Below are positions 1 through 6,277 of a stretch of DNA of 10,329 nt, one piece after another. Position numbers and translations under genes: made by a program. The stretch's first letter is position 1; each line of letters starts with the position of its first letter. This stretch comes from Chthonomonas sp. UBA2391 (GTDB lineage: Bacteria > Armatimonadota > Fimbriimonadia > Fimbriimonadales > Fimbriimonadaceae). Under the pieces are notes generated by a model, which searched no databases, had not been told where the DNA came from, and worked only from the letters and a program-made list of their open reading frames with translations. The stretch lies in contig DDSL01000113.1 of assembly GCA_002343825.1 (NCBI GenBank), positions 27,790 through 38,118 of the forward strand. The letters are read 5' to 3'.

Positions 1-502
1 CGTCCACCTTGGTCGCCTTCAGCAGAACCTGAGCCCCGATCTCCAGCGCGCGCAGAACTGCGGCCGTATCGGTACTGAAGAACGGGTTGCCGGTTCCGGC
101 GGCAAAGACGACGACCCGGCCCTTGTCCAGGTGCCGCACGGCACGGCGCTTGATAAAGCTCTCGCTGACTTGGTTGACGGCGATGGCGCTCTGAACCCGC
201 ACGGGGACGCCCTGCTTCTCGATGGCAGACTGGAGGGCGAGGGAGTTAATGACGGTTCCCATCATCCCCATTTGGTCGGCGGTCGTGCGGTCGATGCCGG
301 CCTTCTGGCTGAGCATCTCGCCGCGGATGAAGTTGCCGCCGCCGACGACGATGGCGGTTTCCACGCCTGCCTGGTGGACCGAAACGACCTCCCCGGCGAT
401 GTAGTTGAGGATCTCGGGATCGATCCCGAATCCGGCGGTACCGGCGAGGGCTTCGCCGCTGATTTTCAAGAGGACGCGTCGATAATGGGGTTCAGAGGGC
501 AC
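1..502 (-). CDS. pyrH: UMP kinase (uridylate kinase), C-terminus cut by window edge
   Basis: Bacterial UMP kinase of the amino-acid-kinase fold, a cytoplasmic enzyme that phosphorylates UMP to UDP with ATP in pyrimidine nucleotide synthesis. The 167 visible residues match the family throughout: LLKISGEAL at 11-19, GFGID at 24-28, the nucleotide-binding VVGGGN at 52-57, DQMGMM at 76-81, AGTGNPFFSTDTAA at 135-148 and LKATKVD at 161-167. The family is usually about 240 residues, so roughly the last 70 lie outside the window. The start is a GTG at 502-500, supported by GGAG eight bases upstream and by the short leader before LLKISGEAL. It lies 51 bp downstream of the membrane-protein gene on the same strand. 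In many bacteria pyrH follows tsf directly; here one extra gene and a terminator separate them. The identification is secure. Confidence 0.97.
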   Translation of the reverse strand, partial: MPSEPHYRRVLLKISGEALAGTAGFGIDPEILNYIAGEVVSVHQAGVETAIVVGGGNFIRGEMLSQKAGIDRTTADQMGMMGTVINSLALQSAIEKQGVPVRVQSAIAVNQVSESFIKRRAVRHLDKGRVVVFAAGTGNPFFSTDTAAVLRALEIGAQVLLKATKVD

Positions 503-510
503 AGAGTTCA

Positions 511-514
511 CTCC
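511..514 (-). promoter_or_regulatory. Ribosome binding site deciding the pyrH GTG start
   Basis: On the minus strand GGAG stands eight bases before the GTG at 502-500. No ATG in this frame gives a sensible UMP kinase N-terminus, so this site fixes the start. Confidence 0.6.
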
Positions 515-553
515 AGACGACTGGTAGCCCAAGAGTGTAGCGTATTAGCGGCC

Positions 554-1243
554 TCAAAGGGAACCGAGGATCGCCCGGATGGCACTGGCTCCCGCATCGC
601 TCGCCGGACCCCGGAACCACTGGAAGGCCGAGTCGGGGTCGCCGAAGAAGGGGCGCAGAACCCAGGAGAGTTGGAACCCTACGAATCCGAACAGAAAGAT
701 CCACCCTACTGTCGCTAGTCGCAGACCTCGTCGCCCGGCTTCGGGCATCTCGGGGTTGAGCGAAGCGAGATAGTTCATAAGAGTCTTCAATCCGACGAAA
801 CTCCCTACGGCGAGTGAACCAATACTGATCAACAAGAGCGTCCGATATTCGATCCCAATCAAAACCAAGAAGAAGATCACGGGCGCAAAGGCGCCTAGCA
901 TCATCGAAGCCAGACCGATAGCATTGGCAATTCCGGTGATGAGCTGGGTGAGAGAATGTTTCGAGCCCATATAGATCAGCCCGATATGGAAGATCGTGAT
1001 AGTCACGAGGGTCGTTAACAAATAGAGAGCGGGCAACTTCAGCGATGCGCTGAGTGCTTGGGCCGGGCTGTGCATCCAGCCGATGACGAATCCAAACAGC
1101 ATCAAGAGAAGCGTGGCCAAGACGAGCGTGGCAGAAAGAGACTGAACTCGGCTCGGAGTAAAGCTCTTGACCTGTTGGTACTGATTAGGATTTCGGAGCA
1201 AGGACGATGAGACTTGGGCGATGTTGTTGAAGAAATTCACCAT
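554..1243 (-). CDS. Polytopic membrane protein of unknown function
   Basis: A 229-residue integral membrane protein with about five hydrophobic segments: roughly residues 36-57, 71-92, 100-130 (long, possibly two helices), 134-156 and 173-196. Distinctive motifs are SPAQALSASLKLPALYLLT (59-77) and QLSWVLRPF (191-199). From memory these resemble a scattered family of uncharacterised bacterial membrane proteins in which helices follow a Q-A-L-x(5)-K-L-P motif and end in a W-x-L-R-P-F motif. I cannot assign a function. The reading frame stays open upstream to 1333, but that extension would translate the tsf terminator hairpin, so I place the start at the ATG at 1243. No strong ribosome binding site is seen there (GGA about nine bases upstream), so the start is uncertain. 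Hand counts of two 60-base lines (781-840 and 961-1020) give 50% and 48% GC, lower than the housekeeping genes nearby, which suggests insertion into an ancestral tsf-pyrH pair. Confidence 0.8.
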   Translation of the reverse strand: MVNFFNNIAQVSSSLLRNPNQYQQVKSFTPSRVQSLSATLVLATLLLMLFGFVIGWMHSPAQALSASLKLPALYLLTTLVTITIFHIGLIYMGSKHSLTQLITGIANAIGLASMMLGAFAPVIFFLVLIGIEYRTLLLISIGSLAVGSFVGLKTLMNYLASLNPEMPEAGRRGLRLATVGWIFLFGFVGFQLSWVLRPFFGDPDSAFQWFRGPASDAGASAIRAILGSL

Positions 1244-1297
1244 AACCGGTGGTCCAATTGTCCCGTTTAACCCGATTGTTGCCCCCAAGAGTTCCTG

Positions 1298-1339
1298 AAA
1301 AAAGAAAACGCAGAGTGTGGAACTTTTCCACACTCTGCG
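1298..1339 (-). terminator. Intrinsic terminator of tsf
   Basis: A perfect 14-bp inverted repeat (1309-1322 with 1326-1339) closes a 3-base loop. On the minus strand it is followed by TTTTCTTTTTT (1308-1298). It begins 21 bases after the tsf stop codon. On the plus strand the following bases are only moderately T-rich, so it works best for minus-strand transcription. Confidence 0.93.
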
Positions 1340-1360
1340 ATGTTTCTTTCTCGCGCGAAG

Positions 1361-2206
1361 TTATTCGCCCGATGCGCCAACGGTCAGCTTGGTGAAGCTG
1401 ACGATCGTCGCGTCTCCGGCGGTTTCCTTCACGTATTGAGCGATGGACTTGCTGCCATCCTTGACGTAAACCTGCTCGCTGAGAACGGCGACTTGAAGGA
1501 ATTCCTTCTTCATCCGGCCCTTGGCGATGTTTTCGATGATGTTGGCCGGCTTGTCGGGGGTTTCGTTCTGAGTCCGCTCGGTCGCGAGTCGAAGCTCGGT
1601 TTCCAGCTTGTCGGCGGGAACCTGCTCGATCGTCGCATATTCGGCTCCGATGGCGACGACCTGCATGGCCAGGTTGTTGGCCGCTTCGGCGTTTCCGTCG
1701 CCCTCTCCGGTCACCAGCACCGCGCAGGCTTTCTTGCCATCGTGGTGGTTATAGGTGCCGATTGTTCCATCGTGGGTGAAGCGGGTGGCCTTGACCAGTC
1801 GGATGTTCTCGCGGATCACGGCGACGGCCTCTTCCAGGTGAACGGCAACGGTCTTGCCCTCGACTTCCAGCGCGGTCGGGTCGCTGCCCGGATCGGTCGC
1901 AAGGAAGGCGTTGGCGAGCTTGTCAGCCAGAGCGATAAAGCTCTCGTTTCGAGCCACGAAGTCGGTTTCGCATTCCAGCACGATTCCGGCCGCAGTCTTG
2001 CGGTCGGCGCTCACGACGAACTTGGCGATGCCTTCGCCGGTTTCTCGTCCAGCGCGCTTTCCGGCGGCTGCTTTGCCCTTCTCGCGGAGGATCTCGACGG
2101 CTCGGTCAAAGTCGCCGCCCGCTTCCTCCAGAGCGGCCTTACATTCGCCCATCGGGGCATCCGTTGCGTCGCGGAGCTTCTTCACATCTGCTGCTGATAC
2201 TGCCAT
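1361..2206 (-). CDS. tsf: Translation elongation factor Ts
   Basis: EF-Ts, the cytoplasmic guanine-nucleotide exchange factor that regenerates EF-Tu-GTP. The 281-residue protein opens with the UBA-like N-terminal domain (VSAADVKKLRDATDAPMGECKA; 1-55) and carries the family signature TDFVARN at 81-87, where the Asp-Phe pair inserts into EF-Tu. The core and C-terminal region with KPANIIENIAKGRMKKE follow. Length matches the bacterial norm of about 280-300. I chose the ATG at 2206 because it aligns with other EF-Ts N-termini. An in-frame ATG at 2236 would add ten residues and has a better-placed purine run (AAGGG), so a longer form cannot be excluded. The gene is divergent from the Nif3-like gene with a 28-bp gap, and rpsB, the usual upstream neighbour, is absent from this side. 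A strong terminator follows. Confidence 0.97.
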   Translation of the reverse strand: MAVSAADVKKLRDATDAPMGECKAALEEAGGDFDRAVEILREKGKAAAGKRAGRETGEGIAKFVVSADRKTAAGIVLECETDFVARNESFIALADKLANAFLATDPGSDPTALEVEGKTVAVHLEEAVAVIRENIRLVKATRFTHDGTIGTYNHHDGKKACAVLVTGEGDGNAEAANNLAMQVVAIGAEYATIEQVPADKLETELRLATERTQNETPDKPANIIENIAKGRMKKEFLQVAVLSEQVYVKDGSKSIAQYVKETAGDATIVSFTKLTVGASGE

Positions 2207-2234
2207 GATAAACTCAAGTGTACCTTCTGGACTC

Positions 2235-3338
2235 ATGATTACCCTTCAGCGCGTCTACGATGTCCTCGACCGAGTTGCACCCTTCCGGACCGCATTCGAA
2301 GGGGATCCGGTGGGGATCCAGATCGGGGATCCCGATGGCGAAATCCGTCGGGCGGTGGTGACTTTTGATGCCAGTCTTGCCAGCATCGAGTTCGCCGCGC
2401 GTCAGGGAGCCCAGTTGCTGCTGGCCCACCATCCGATGATCTACCACAAGCTGGCTGGCCTTGGACCGGGGGACTACACCTCCGAGCGGGCTTGGCGGTG
2501 TGCGTCGGCAGGGTTAAGCTTCATTGCCGCCCATACCAATTGGGATGTCGCGGTCGGTGGGGTCAGCGAATGGATCCTTCGAAAGCTCGGAGTCTCAGAG
2601 GTCTTTGAGATCGGCTCGGGCCGCCAAGAGGGACGCTACAAGCTGGTTTTCTTCGTTCCCGACGAAGCTGCCTCACGAGTGATCGACGCTGCGAGCGCAG
2701 CCGGAGCGGGGGTGATCGGGCTCTATGAGCGATGCGCCTTTCAGACTCCAGGGTTGGGGACTTTCCGGGCCAGAGAGGGGGCTCATCCCACGATCGGTGA
2801 GGTCGGAGTCGTCGAAACCGTGGCCGAATTGCGGGTGGAGATGGTGGCCCCCGCCCACGCCCGGCGCGCCATCGACCTCTCCCTCAGGGCCGCCCACCCC
2901 TATGAAGAGCCGGCCCTCGACTGGATTCCTTTGGAGCCGGAGCGAGCGCTGGCGGTCGGGCGGTTTGGGCGTCTGCCCGAGCCGATCAAGATGCGGGACC
3001 TCGTGATCCTGACAGACCAGCGTCTCCAGACCCGAAGCACCGCTTGGGGGGATCCAGACCGGATGGTCCAGTCGATCGCGAGTGTCGGTGGGGCTGGAGA
3101 TGATGAGTGGCAAGCCGCGCAGTCGGCGGGCATTGATGTTTTCGTCACCGGCGAGATCCGTCAGCATGTGGCGCTAGAGGCGAGCGAAAGGGGGATGGGG
3201 ATGATCGCCGCCGGACATTACGCCACCGAGGCCCCGAGCATGGAGGCCCTGATGGGAATTCTCCAAAAGGAACTGCCGAGCGTGGAATGGCAGATGTTCA
3301 CGCCGCCACCTGGAAGAGCTGGCCGACCTTTCGCATGA
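2235..3338 (+). CDS. Nif3/YqfO-family dinuclear-metal protein (GTP cyclohydrolase I type 2-like)
   Basis: Member of the NIF3 family (YbgI in E. coli, YqfO in Bacillus), a conserved cytoplasmic protein that binds two metal ions. Its physiological role is unsettled; database names such as 'GTP cyclohydrolase 1 type 2' rest on weak evidence. All expected metal ligands are visible: H65-H66 in AHHPMIYHK, H100 and D104 in HTNWD, and H328 with E332 in GHYATE. At 367 residues it is the long form, with a central inserted domain of about 100 residues (around 135-240, containing KLVFFVP and AAHPYEEPA) like the PII-like insert of YqfO. The start is the ATG at 2235; the frame is open much further upstream, but that part is antisense to tsf. 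No clear ribosome binding site is seen. It heads a run of four closely spaced plus-strand genes and overlaps trhO by 4 bp. Confidence 0.93.
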   Translation: MITLQRVYDVLDRVAPFRTAFEGDPVGIQIGDPDGEIRRAVVTFDASLASIEFAARQGAQLLLAHHPMIYHKLAGLGPGDYTSERAWRCASAGLSFIAAHTNWDVAVGGVSEWILRKLGVSEVFEIGSGRQEGRYKLVFFVPDEAASRVIDAASAAGAGVIGLYERCAFQTPGLGTFRAREGAHPTIGEVGVVETVAELRVEMVAPAHARRAIDLSLRAAHPYEEPALDWIPLEPERALAVGRFGRLPEPIKMRDLVILTDQRLQTRSTAWGDPDRMVQSIASVGGAGDDEWQAAQSAGIDVFVTGEIRQHVALEASERGMGMIAAGHYATEAPSMEALMGILQKELPSVEWQMFTPPPGRAGRPFA

Positions 3339-4204
3339 TGCACCACGTCACGAGCTTCTACCGGTTCATCCCGTTCACTCCCGCACGACTCGAAGGCTTA
3401 CGTGCGGAAATCGAGCAATTCATGGAGACGGCGGAGATCAAGGGGCTCGTGATCCTTGCCGAAGAAGGGATCAACGCGACGATCTGTGGTTCAGCAGACG
3501 CGATCCGGAATTTCAAAATGCGCCTCTCCACTTGGCTGGGCGCCGAGGGAACGACGTTCAAGGACTCGACCAGTGAGAAGCTCCCGTTCCGGCGGGTTGG
3601 GGTGGTGATCCGCCCCGAAATCGTGACGCTCAAGCGGTCTGACCTTCGGCCCCGAGACGAGCGGAGTCACCTCTCGCCAGCCGAATGGCACGAGTGGCTG
3701 ACCAGCGGCCGCGAATTCACCCTCGTCGATACTCGCAACGCCTATGAAACCAAGGCAGGGAAGTTCCGGGGAGCCGTTGATCCTGGGCTCAAGCACTTTA
3801 GCGACTGGGACGCTTATCTGGACCAGGCCGATCTTCCTAAAGACAAACCGGTTCTGATGTATTGCACCGGCGGTATTCGATGTGAGAAGGCGATCCTGCT
3901 GATGCGCGAGAAAGGTTGGGGTGAGATCTACCAGCTCAAGGATGGGATCCTCGCTTACCTAGAAGAATTTCCGGAGGGGGAATACGAAGGGGAATGTTAT
4001 GTCTTTGATGAGCGGGTCGCCGTGGATCCGCACCTTCGCCCGACGGAGCGTTGGTTCAACTGTCCTGGCTGCGGCTTGACTTCGGAAAACCCACGGACTT
4101 GCGAAGTTTGCGGTGCAGCGTGCGCCATTTGTGAGGATTGTCAGACATCCTGGCCTTGGGTCTGTAGCAAGCGATGCCGCGACCGGCTCCGCCAACTGCA
4201 ATAG
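3335..4204 (+). CDS. trhO: tRNA uridine(34) hydroxylase, rhodanese-domain TrhO (YceA) family
   Basis: TrhO uses O2 to hydroxylate uridine 34 in the wobble position of certain tRNAs, the first step towards 5-oxyacetyl or methoxy uridine. This 289-residue protein has the family layout: an N-terminal acylphosphatase-like domain (FYRFIPF, GLVILAEEGINATICG; about 1-95) and a rhodanese domain (about 120-225) with the active-site loop CTGGIRC. The catalytic Cys is C177 and the loop's second Cys is C183. A cysteine-rich tail follows, with C243, C246, C256, C259, C263, C266, C269, C277 and C281, probably a zinc-binding module. The start is the ATG at 3335, whose ATGA overlaps the Nif3-like stop codon, implying translational coupling; an adjacent ATG at 3338 is an alternative. 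The identification is strong from CTGGIRCEKA and the whole-length pattern. Confidence 0.95.
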   Translation: MMHHVTSFYRFIPFTPARLEGLRAEIEQFMETAEIKGLVILAEEGINATICGSADAIRNFKMRLSTWLGAEGTTFKDSTSEKLPFRRVGVVIRPEIVTLKRSDLRPRDERSHLSPAEWHEWLTSGREFTLVDTRNAYETKAGKFRGAVDPGLKHFSDWDAYLDQADLPKDKPVLMYCTGGIRCEKAILLMREKGWGEIYQLKDGILAYLEEFPEGEYEGECYVFDERVAVDPHLRPTERWFNCPGCGLTSENPRTCEVCGAACAICEDCQTSWPWVCSKRCRDRLRQLQ

Positions 4205-4219
4205 GGGCATACTCAGGTC

Positions 4220-4882
4220 ATGCCGAGTGCAATCATCAGTTGGGGCGGATGGGATGGCCATGAGCCCGATAAGGTCGCCGATCTCTTCCGCGAAATTCTG
4301 GAGTCCGAGGGCTATCAGGTGGCGGTCCATGACACCCTGAGCGTCTTCGAAGATGCGGATCATGTCCGGGCCCAAGACCTCATTGTGCCGATCTGGACGA
4401 TGAGCACGATTACCGCTGAGCAGCGCGACCCGATTTTGGCCGCCGTTCGCGATCACGGAACCGGGATCGCCGGGTGCCATGGCGGCATGTGCGACGCCTT
4501 CCGAGTGGATTGCGAGTGGCAGTTTTTGACCGGCGGACAATTTGTCGGGCACCCTGGCAACGACGGCGTTCGCTACCCGGTGCATCTGCGCAAAGATCAC
4601 CCGATCACCGAGGGGCTGGAGGATTTTAAGGTCGTCAGCGAGCAGTACTACATGCATACCGACCCGGGCAACGATGTCTTGGCCACGACTCCCTTCCCGA
4701 CCCCTGGGATCGACGGCCACCATGTGCAGAACTCCTGCCAAATGCCGACCGTCTGGACCCGCCACTATGGCAAGGGGCGAGTCTTTTACAATGCGCTAGG
4801 TCATAACCGAGCCGTGTTGGAACCCGCGACCCCCCGAGAACTGATGCGCCGAGGCTTCCTCTGGGCGACGCGGTCGGCCTGA
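4220..4882 (+). CDS. ThuA-domain protein (class I glutamine-amidotransferase-like fold)
   Basis: A 220-residue single-domain protein of the ThuA family, named after a Sinorhizobium trehalose-utilisation gene; most members have no proven reaction and are thought to act in sugar metabolism. Family motifs are the N-terminal strand-loop ISWGGWDGHEP (6-16), the GCHGGM turn at 85-90, DHPITEGLEDF at 126-136, the SEQYYMHTDP region at 140-149, and GKGRVFYNALGH at 184-195. No signal peptide is seen, so it is probably cytoplasmic. It begins 15 bp after trhO, with AGG close before the ATG, and ends 7 bp before the next gene, consistent with one transcript. The substrate cannot be inferred, and no sugar transporter or oxidoreductase lies nearby. 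Confidence 0.9.
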   Translation: MPSAIISWGGWDGHEPDKVADLFREILESEGYQVAVHDTLSVFEDADHVRAQDLIVPIWTMSTITAEQRDPILAAVRDHGTGIAGCHGGMCDAFRVDCEWQFLTGGQFVGHPGNDGVRYPVHLRKDHPITEGLEDFKVVSEQYYMHTDPGNDVLATTPFPTPGIDGHHVQNSCQMPTVWTRHYGKGRVFYNALGHNRAVLEPATPRELMRRGFLWATRSA

Positions 4883-4889
4883 GACTCCT

Positions 4890-5375
4890 ATGCCCTTTGA
4901 ACCCCTGCGGACGGACGAAAAGCTTGACCGGCCAGTCAAATCTGGCCCGGATATGGACACCGTTCTTCTGCGGGGGTGCACGGTTTTCGTAGCCGCGAGT
5001 CTCCTGACTTATGGACTCGGGGTCTGGCCGTTCATCGTCCGCGAGGATCTCTTCAGCTGGGCGGGAATCGGTTTGGCCGCCGCGTTTGGCCTGCTCCCGG
5101 TGACCCTCTTTGGAGCGGTTTGCGCTCGCCGTGGAGGACTCCCAGGCGGGGCGGGTTTTTTGGGCGGATCGATGGCGCTTACGATCTTCCTGTACCTGCG
5201 GTTCAAGCAGATCGGGCTCGGTTTCGAGATGCGCGACGTGCCGAAGCCCGAATTCGACCGGAGCTTTATCTGGATGGGCCCGCTGGGCTGGATGCTGTGG
5301 ACTTTGCTAGTTGCGCTTTTCTTCGTGCTAAAGTCGCCCGATGGGTCTGCACTCCGGGGCGAGTCGGACCGATAA
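4890..5375 (+). CDS. Small membrane protein, four predicted helices, unknown function
   Basis: A 161-residue protein that I do not recognise. After a polar N-terminus with several charged residues come hydrophobic segments at about 29-50, 57-78, 86-104 and 126-147, then a short hydrophilic tail. A glycine-rich turn (RRGGLPGGAGFLGG, 80-93) precedes helix three, and a loop with alternating charges (MRDVPKPEFDR, 114-124) separates helices three and four. The ATG at 4890 follows the ThuA stop by 7 bp. A second ATG at 4953 would give a protein starting just before helix one and cannot be excluded. Spacing implies cotranscription with the ThuA gene, but this says little about role. Confidence 0.75.
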   Translation: MPFEPLRTDEKLDRPVKSGPDMDTVLLRGCTVFVAASLLTYGLGVWPFIVREDLFSWAGIGLAAAFGLLPVTLFGAVCARRGGLPGGAGFLGGSMALTIFLYLRFKQIGLGFEMRDVPKPEFDRSFIWMGPLGWMLWTLLVALFFVLKSPDGSALRGESDR

Positions 5376-5383
5376 CCTGGTTA

Positions 5384-5413
5384 GTGCGCGTCGGCATTTG
5401 TGCAGACGTGTGC
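5384..5413 (+). promoter_or_regulatory. Possible leader RNA stem before fliS
   Basis: In RNA, 5384-5392 (GUGCGCGUC) can pair with 5405-5413 (GACGUGUGC) in a nine-pair stem that includes three G-U pairs, around a 12-base loop. It sits about 10 bases before the fliS ribosome binding site within the 61-bp gap after the preceding gene. It might be a leader structure or chance; there is no U tract for termination. Confidence 0.25.
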
Positions 5414-5422
5414 GCGGCTGGC

Positions 5423-5429
5423 GGAAAGG
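5423..5429 (+). promoter_or_regulatory. Ribosome binding site deciding the fliS GTG start
   Basis: GGAAAGG stands seven bases before the GTG at 5437. It supports the short FliS start that begins V/M-SYQKQLQAYQ, rather than the open extension up to 5341, which overlaps the preceding gene. Confidence 0.6.
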
Positions 5430-5436
5430 TTCTATC

Positions 5437-5862
5437 GTGTCGTACCAAAAGCAGTTACAGGCGTACCAGAGCAACTCGATTCAGAGTGCCTCTCCTCTTC
5501 AACTCGTGGTGATGCTCTACGATGGAGCGATTCGCTTTATCAAGCAGGGCCAAGCCGCGATGGAAGCCCGCGATCTCTACGCTCAGAACACCTCCCTGCA
5601 ACGGGCACAGAAGATCGTCGCAGAACTGATGTCCTGCCTCGATATGGACCAGGGCGGGGAAGTCGCAAACAACCTCTTCGCGCTCTACACCTATGCTTAT
5701 AACCAGCTTGTCGAGGGCAATATGACCGATGATCCGCGATGCTTGGCGCAAAGCTTGCAAGTTTTAGAGGGTCTTCGGGCGAGTTGGGTGGAATTAGAAA
5801 AGCAGACGAGGGCGGGTGCCCAGGGAGGGAATGATGTCCAAGGAATCCAACAAGCAGCCTAA
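5437..5862 (+). CDS. fliS: Flagellar export chaperone FliS
   Basis: FliS is the cytoplasmic chaperone that binds the C-terminal part of flagellin, blocks premature polymerisation and hands it to the export gate. The 141-residue all-helical protein shows the family pattern: AYQ at 9-11, SASPLQLVVMLYDGAIRFI at 17-35, N51 with LQRAQKIVAEL at 54-64, LD at 68-69, a GGEVANNLFALYTY stretch at 73-86, and W117 near the end of the helical core. The last 20 residues are a Gly/Gln-rich tail. The GTG start is chosen from the conserved N-terminus and the GGAAAGG at 5423-5429. Its 3' end overlaps the fliT-like gene by 29 bp. No flagellin, fliD or other flagellar gene is in the window. Confidence 0.95.
   Translation: MSYQKQLQAYQSNSIQSASPLQLVVMLYDGAIRFIKQGQAAMEARDLYAQNTSLQRAQKIVAELMSCLDMDQGGEVANNLFALYTYAYNQLVEGNMTDDPRCLAQSLQVLEGLRASWVELEKQTRAGAQGGNDVQGIQQAA
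5823..5829 (+). promoter_or_regulatory. Ribosome binding site of the fliT-like gene, inside fliS
   Basis: AGGGAGGG-type purine run near the 3' end of fliS. Its GGAGG core is two bases from the ATG at 5831 and five from the ATG at 5834; the latter spacing is more usual, so 5834 is preferred. This is the strongest Shine-Dalgarno sequence I saw in the window. Confidence 0.7.
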
Positions 5863-6205
5863 TCACGATCCGGGTCTAGACCTGATCAAGCGCTACATGC
5901 TCCTGACTTTGGCGATGGGTGACGCCATCCATTTGGAGCGATTTGACGACTTTAGCAGTCTGGTGAAGGAGCGCGAGCTCACCTTGCTCGAACTCGAAAC
6001 ACTGACCGAACTCAGCCACCAAGCGATTCGCGAGTTCAACGTCGCGGTCAACCTCGACGACGAACTTCAGGCGACTCTCAAGGCCAAACAGGGGCAAACG
6101 ACCAAGGAACTGGTCGAGCTCTACCAGGGCCGCAAGTCGGAAAAAGCCTACAAGAAGTCTAGGAAGAAGACGGCGGAGGAACCCCCCGCCGCCCGAGCCG
6201 CCTAG
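5834..6205 (+). CDS. FliT-like flagellar chaperone
   Basis: A 123-residue, mainly helical protein placed like FliT, which in other bacteria binds the filament cap protein FliD and export ATPase components. Position right after fliS, the 29-bp overlap with it, and the residue pattern support this: a first amphipathic helix (LDLIKRYMLLTLAMGDAIHL, 15-34), then FSSLVKERELTLLELETL at 40-57 typical of the charged R-E-x-L-L region, a middle helix with NLDDELQATLK at 73-83, and an ending YQGRKSEKAYKK at 97-108, close to the family's GRK-x-x-x-AY tail. The C-terminus is a lysine-rich and then Ala/Pro-rich extension (109-123). FliT is poorly conserved in sequence, so the name rests on pattern plus neighbourhood. 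Confidence 0.75.
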   Translation: MSKESNKQPNHDPGLDLIKRYMLLTLAMGDAIHLERFDDFSSLVKERELTLLELETLTELSHQAIREFNVAVNLDDELQATLKAKQGQTTKELVELYQGRKSEKAYKKSRKKTAEEPPAARAA

Positions 6206-6240
6206 GAGGGACTCGGCATAGGTCAGAATGGAGAGACGTC

Positions 6241-6260
6241 GAGACGCAGTGGTGCGTCTC
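6241..6260 (+). other. Perfect hairpin between the fliT-like gene and the methyltransferase gene
   Basis: The 8-base arms GAGACGCA (6241-6248) and TGCGTCTC (6253-6260) close a GTGG loop. Following bases (ATGCTTTGTCT) are only weakly T-rich, so it may be a poor terminator for the flagellar genes or an operator or RNA structure for the next gene. Confidence 0.5.
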
Positions 6261-6277
6261 ATGCTTTGTCTAGCATG
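6260..6277 (+). promoter_or_regulatory. Hairpin burying the methyltransferase start codon
   Basis: CATGCT (6260-6265) and AGCATG (6272-6277) form a 6-bp stem around TTGTCT. The ATG start at 6275-6277 lies in the 3' arm, and no Shine-Dalgarno sequence precedes it. It adjoins the 6241-6260 hairpin, sharing base 6260. Confidence 0.4.

Noticed and set aside
131..718. Plus-strand open frame opposite pyrH (195 codons)
   Set aside because: It is antisense to pyrH and its residue pattern is low-complexity and unlike any family I recognise.
1340..2197. Long plus-strand open frame opposite tsf (285 codons)
   Set aside because: It is the antisense shadow of tsf, which is a clear EF-Ts gene.
1854..2234. 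Open frame extending the Nif3-like gene about 127 codons upstream
   Set aside because: It is antisense to tsf, and the family's N-terminus matches the ATG at 2235.
2301..2332. Three copies of GGGGATCC at 2301, 2312 and 2325
   Set aside because: They fall in coding sequence and are explained by Gly-Asp-Pro and Gly-Ile codons; GGATCC also recurs elsewhere in the window.
5329..5374. Possible sigma-28 flagellar promoter before fliS (TAAAG at 5329, CCGATAA at 5368)
   Set aside because: The two elements are about twice as far apart as the sigma-28 consensus allows, and no better-spaced TAAA box is present.
6233..6260. GAGACG/CGTCTC cluster as the restriction system's own recognition site
   Set aside because: The same hexamer appears in several other places in the window (for example near 1409, 3020, 3425 and 3652), so there is no sign that it is special or avoided; there is no evidence for the target.
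6206..6274. In-frame read-through from the fliT-like TAG stop into the methyltransferase gene
   Set aside because: The 23 intervening codons lack stops, but this is expected by chance fairly often, and the two proteins have no reason to be fused.
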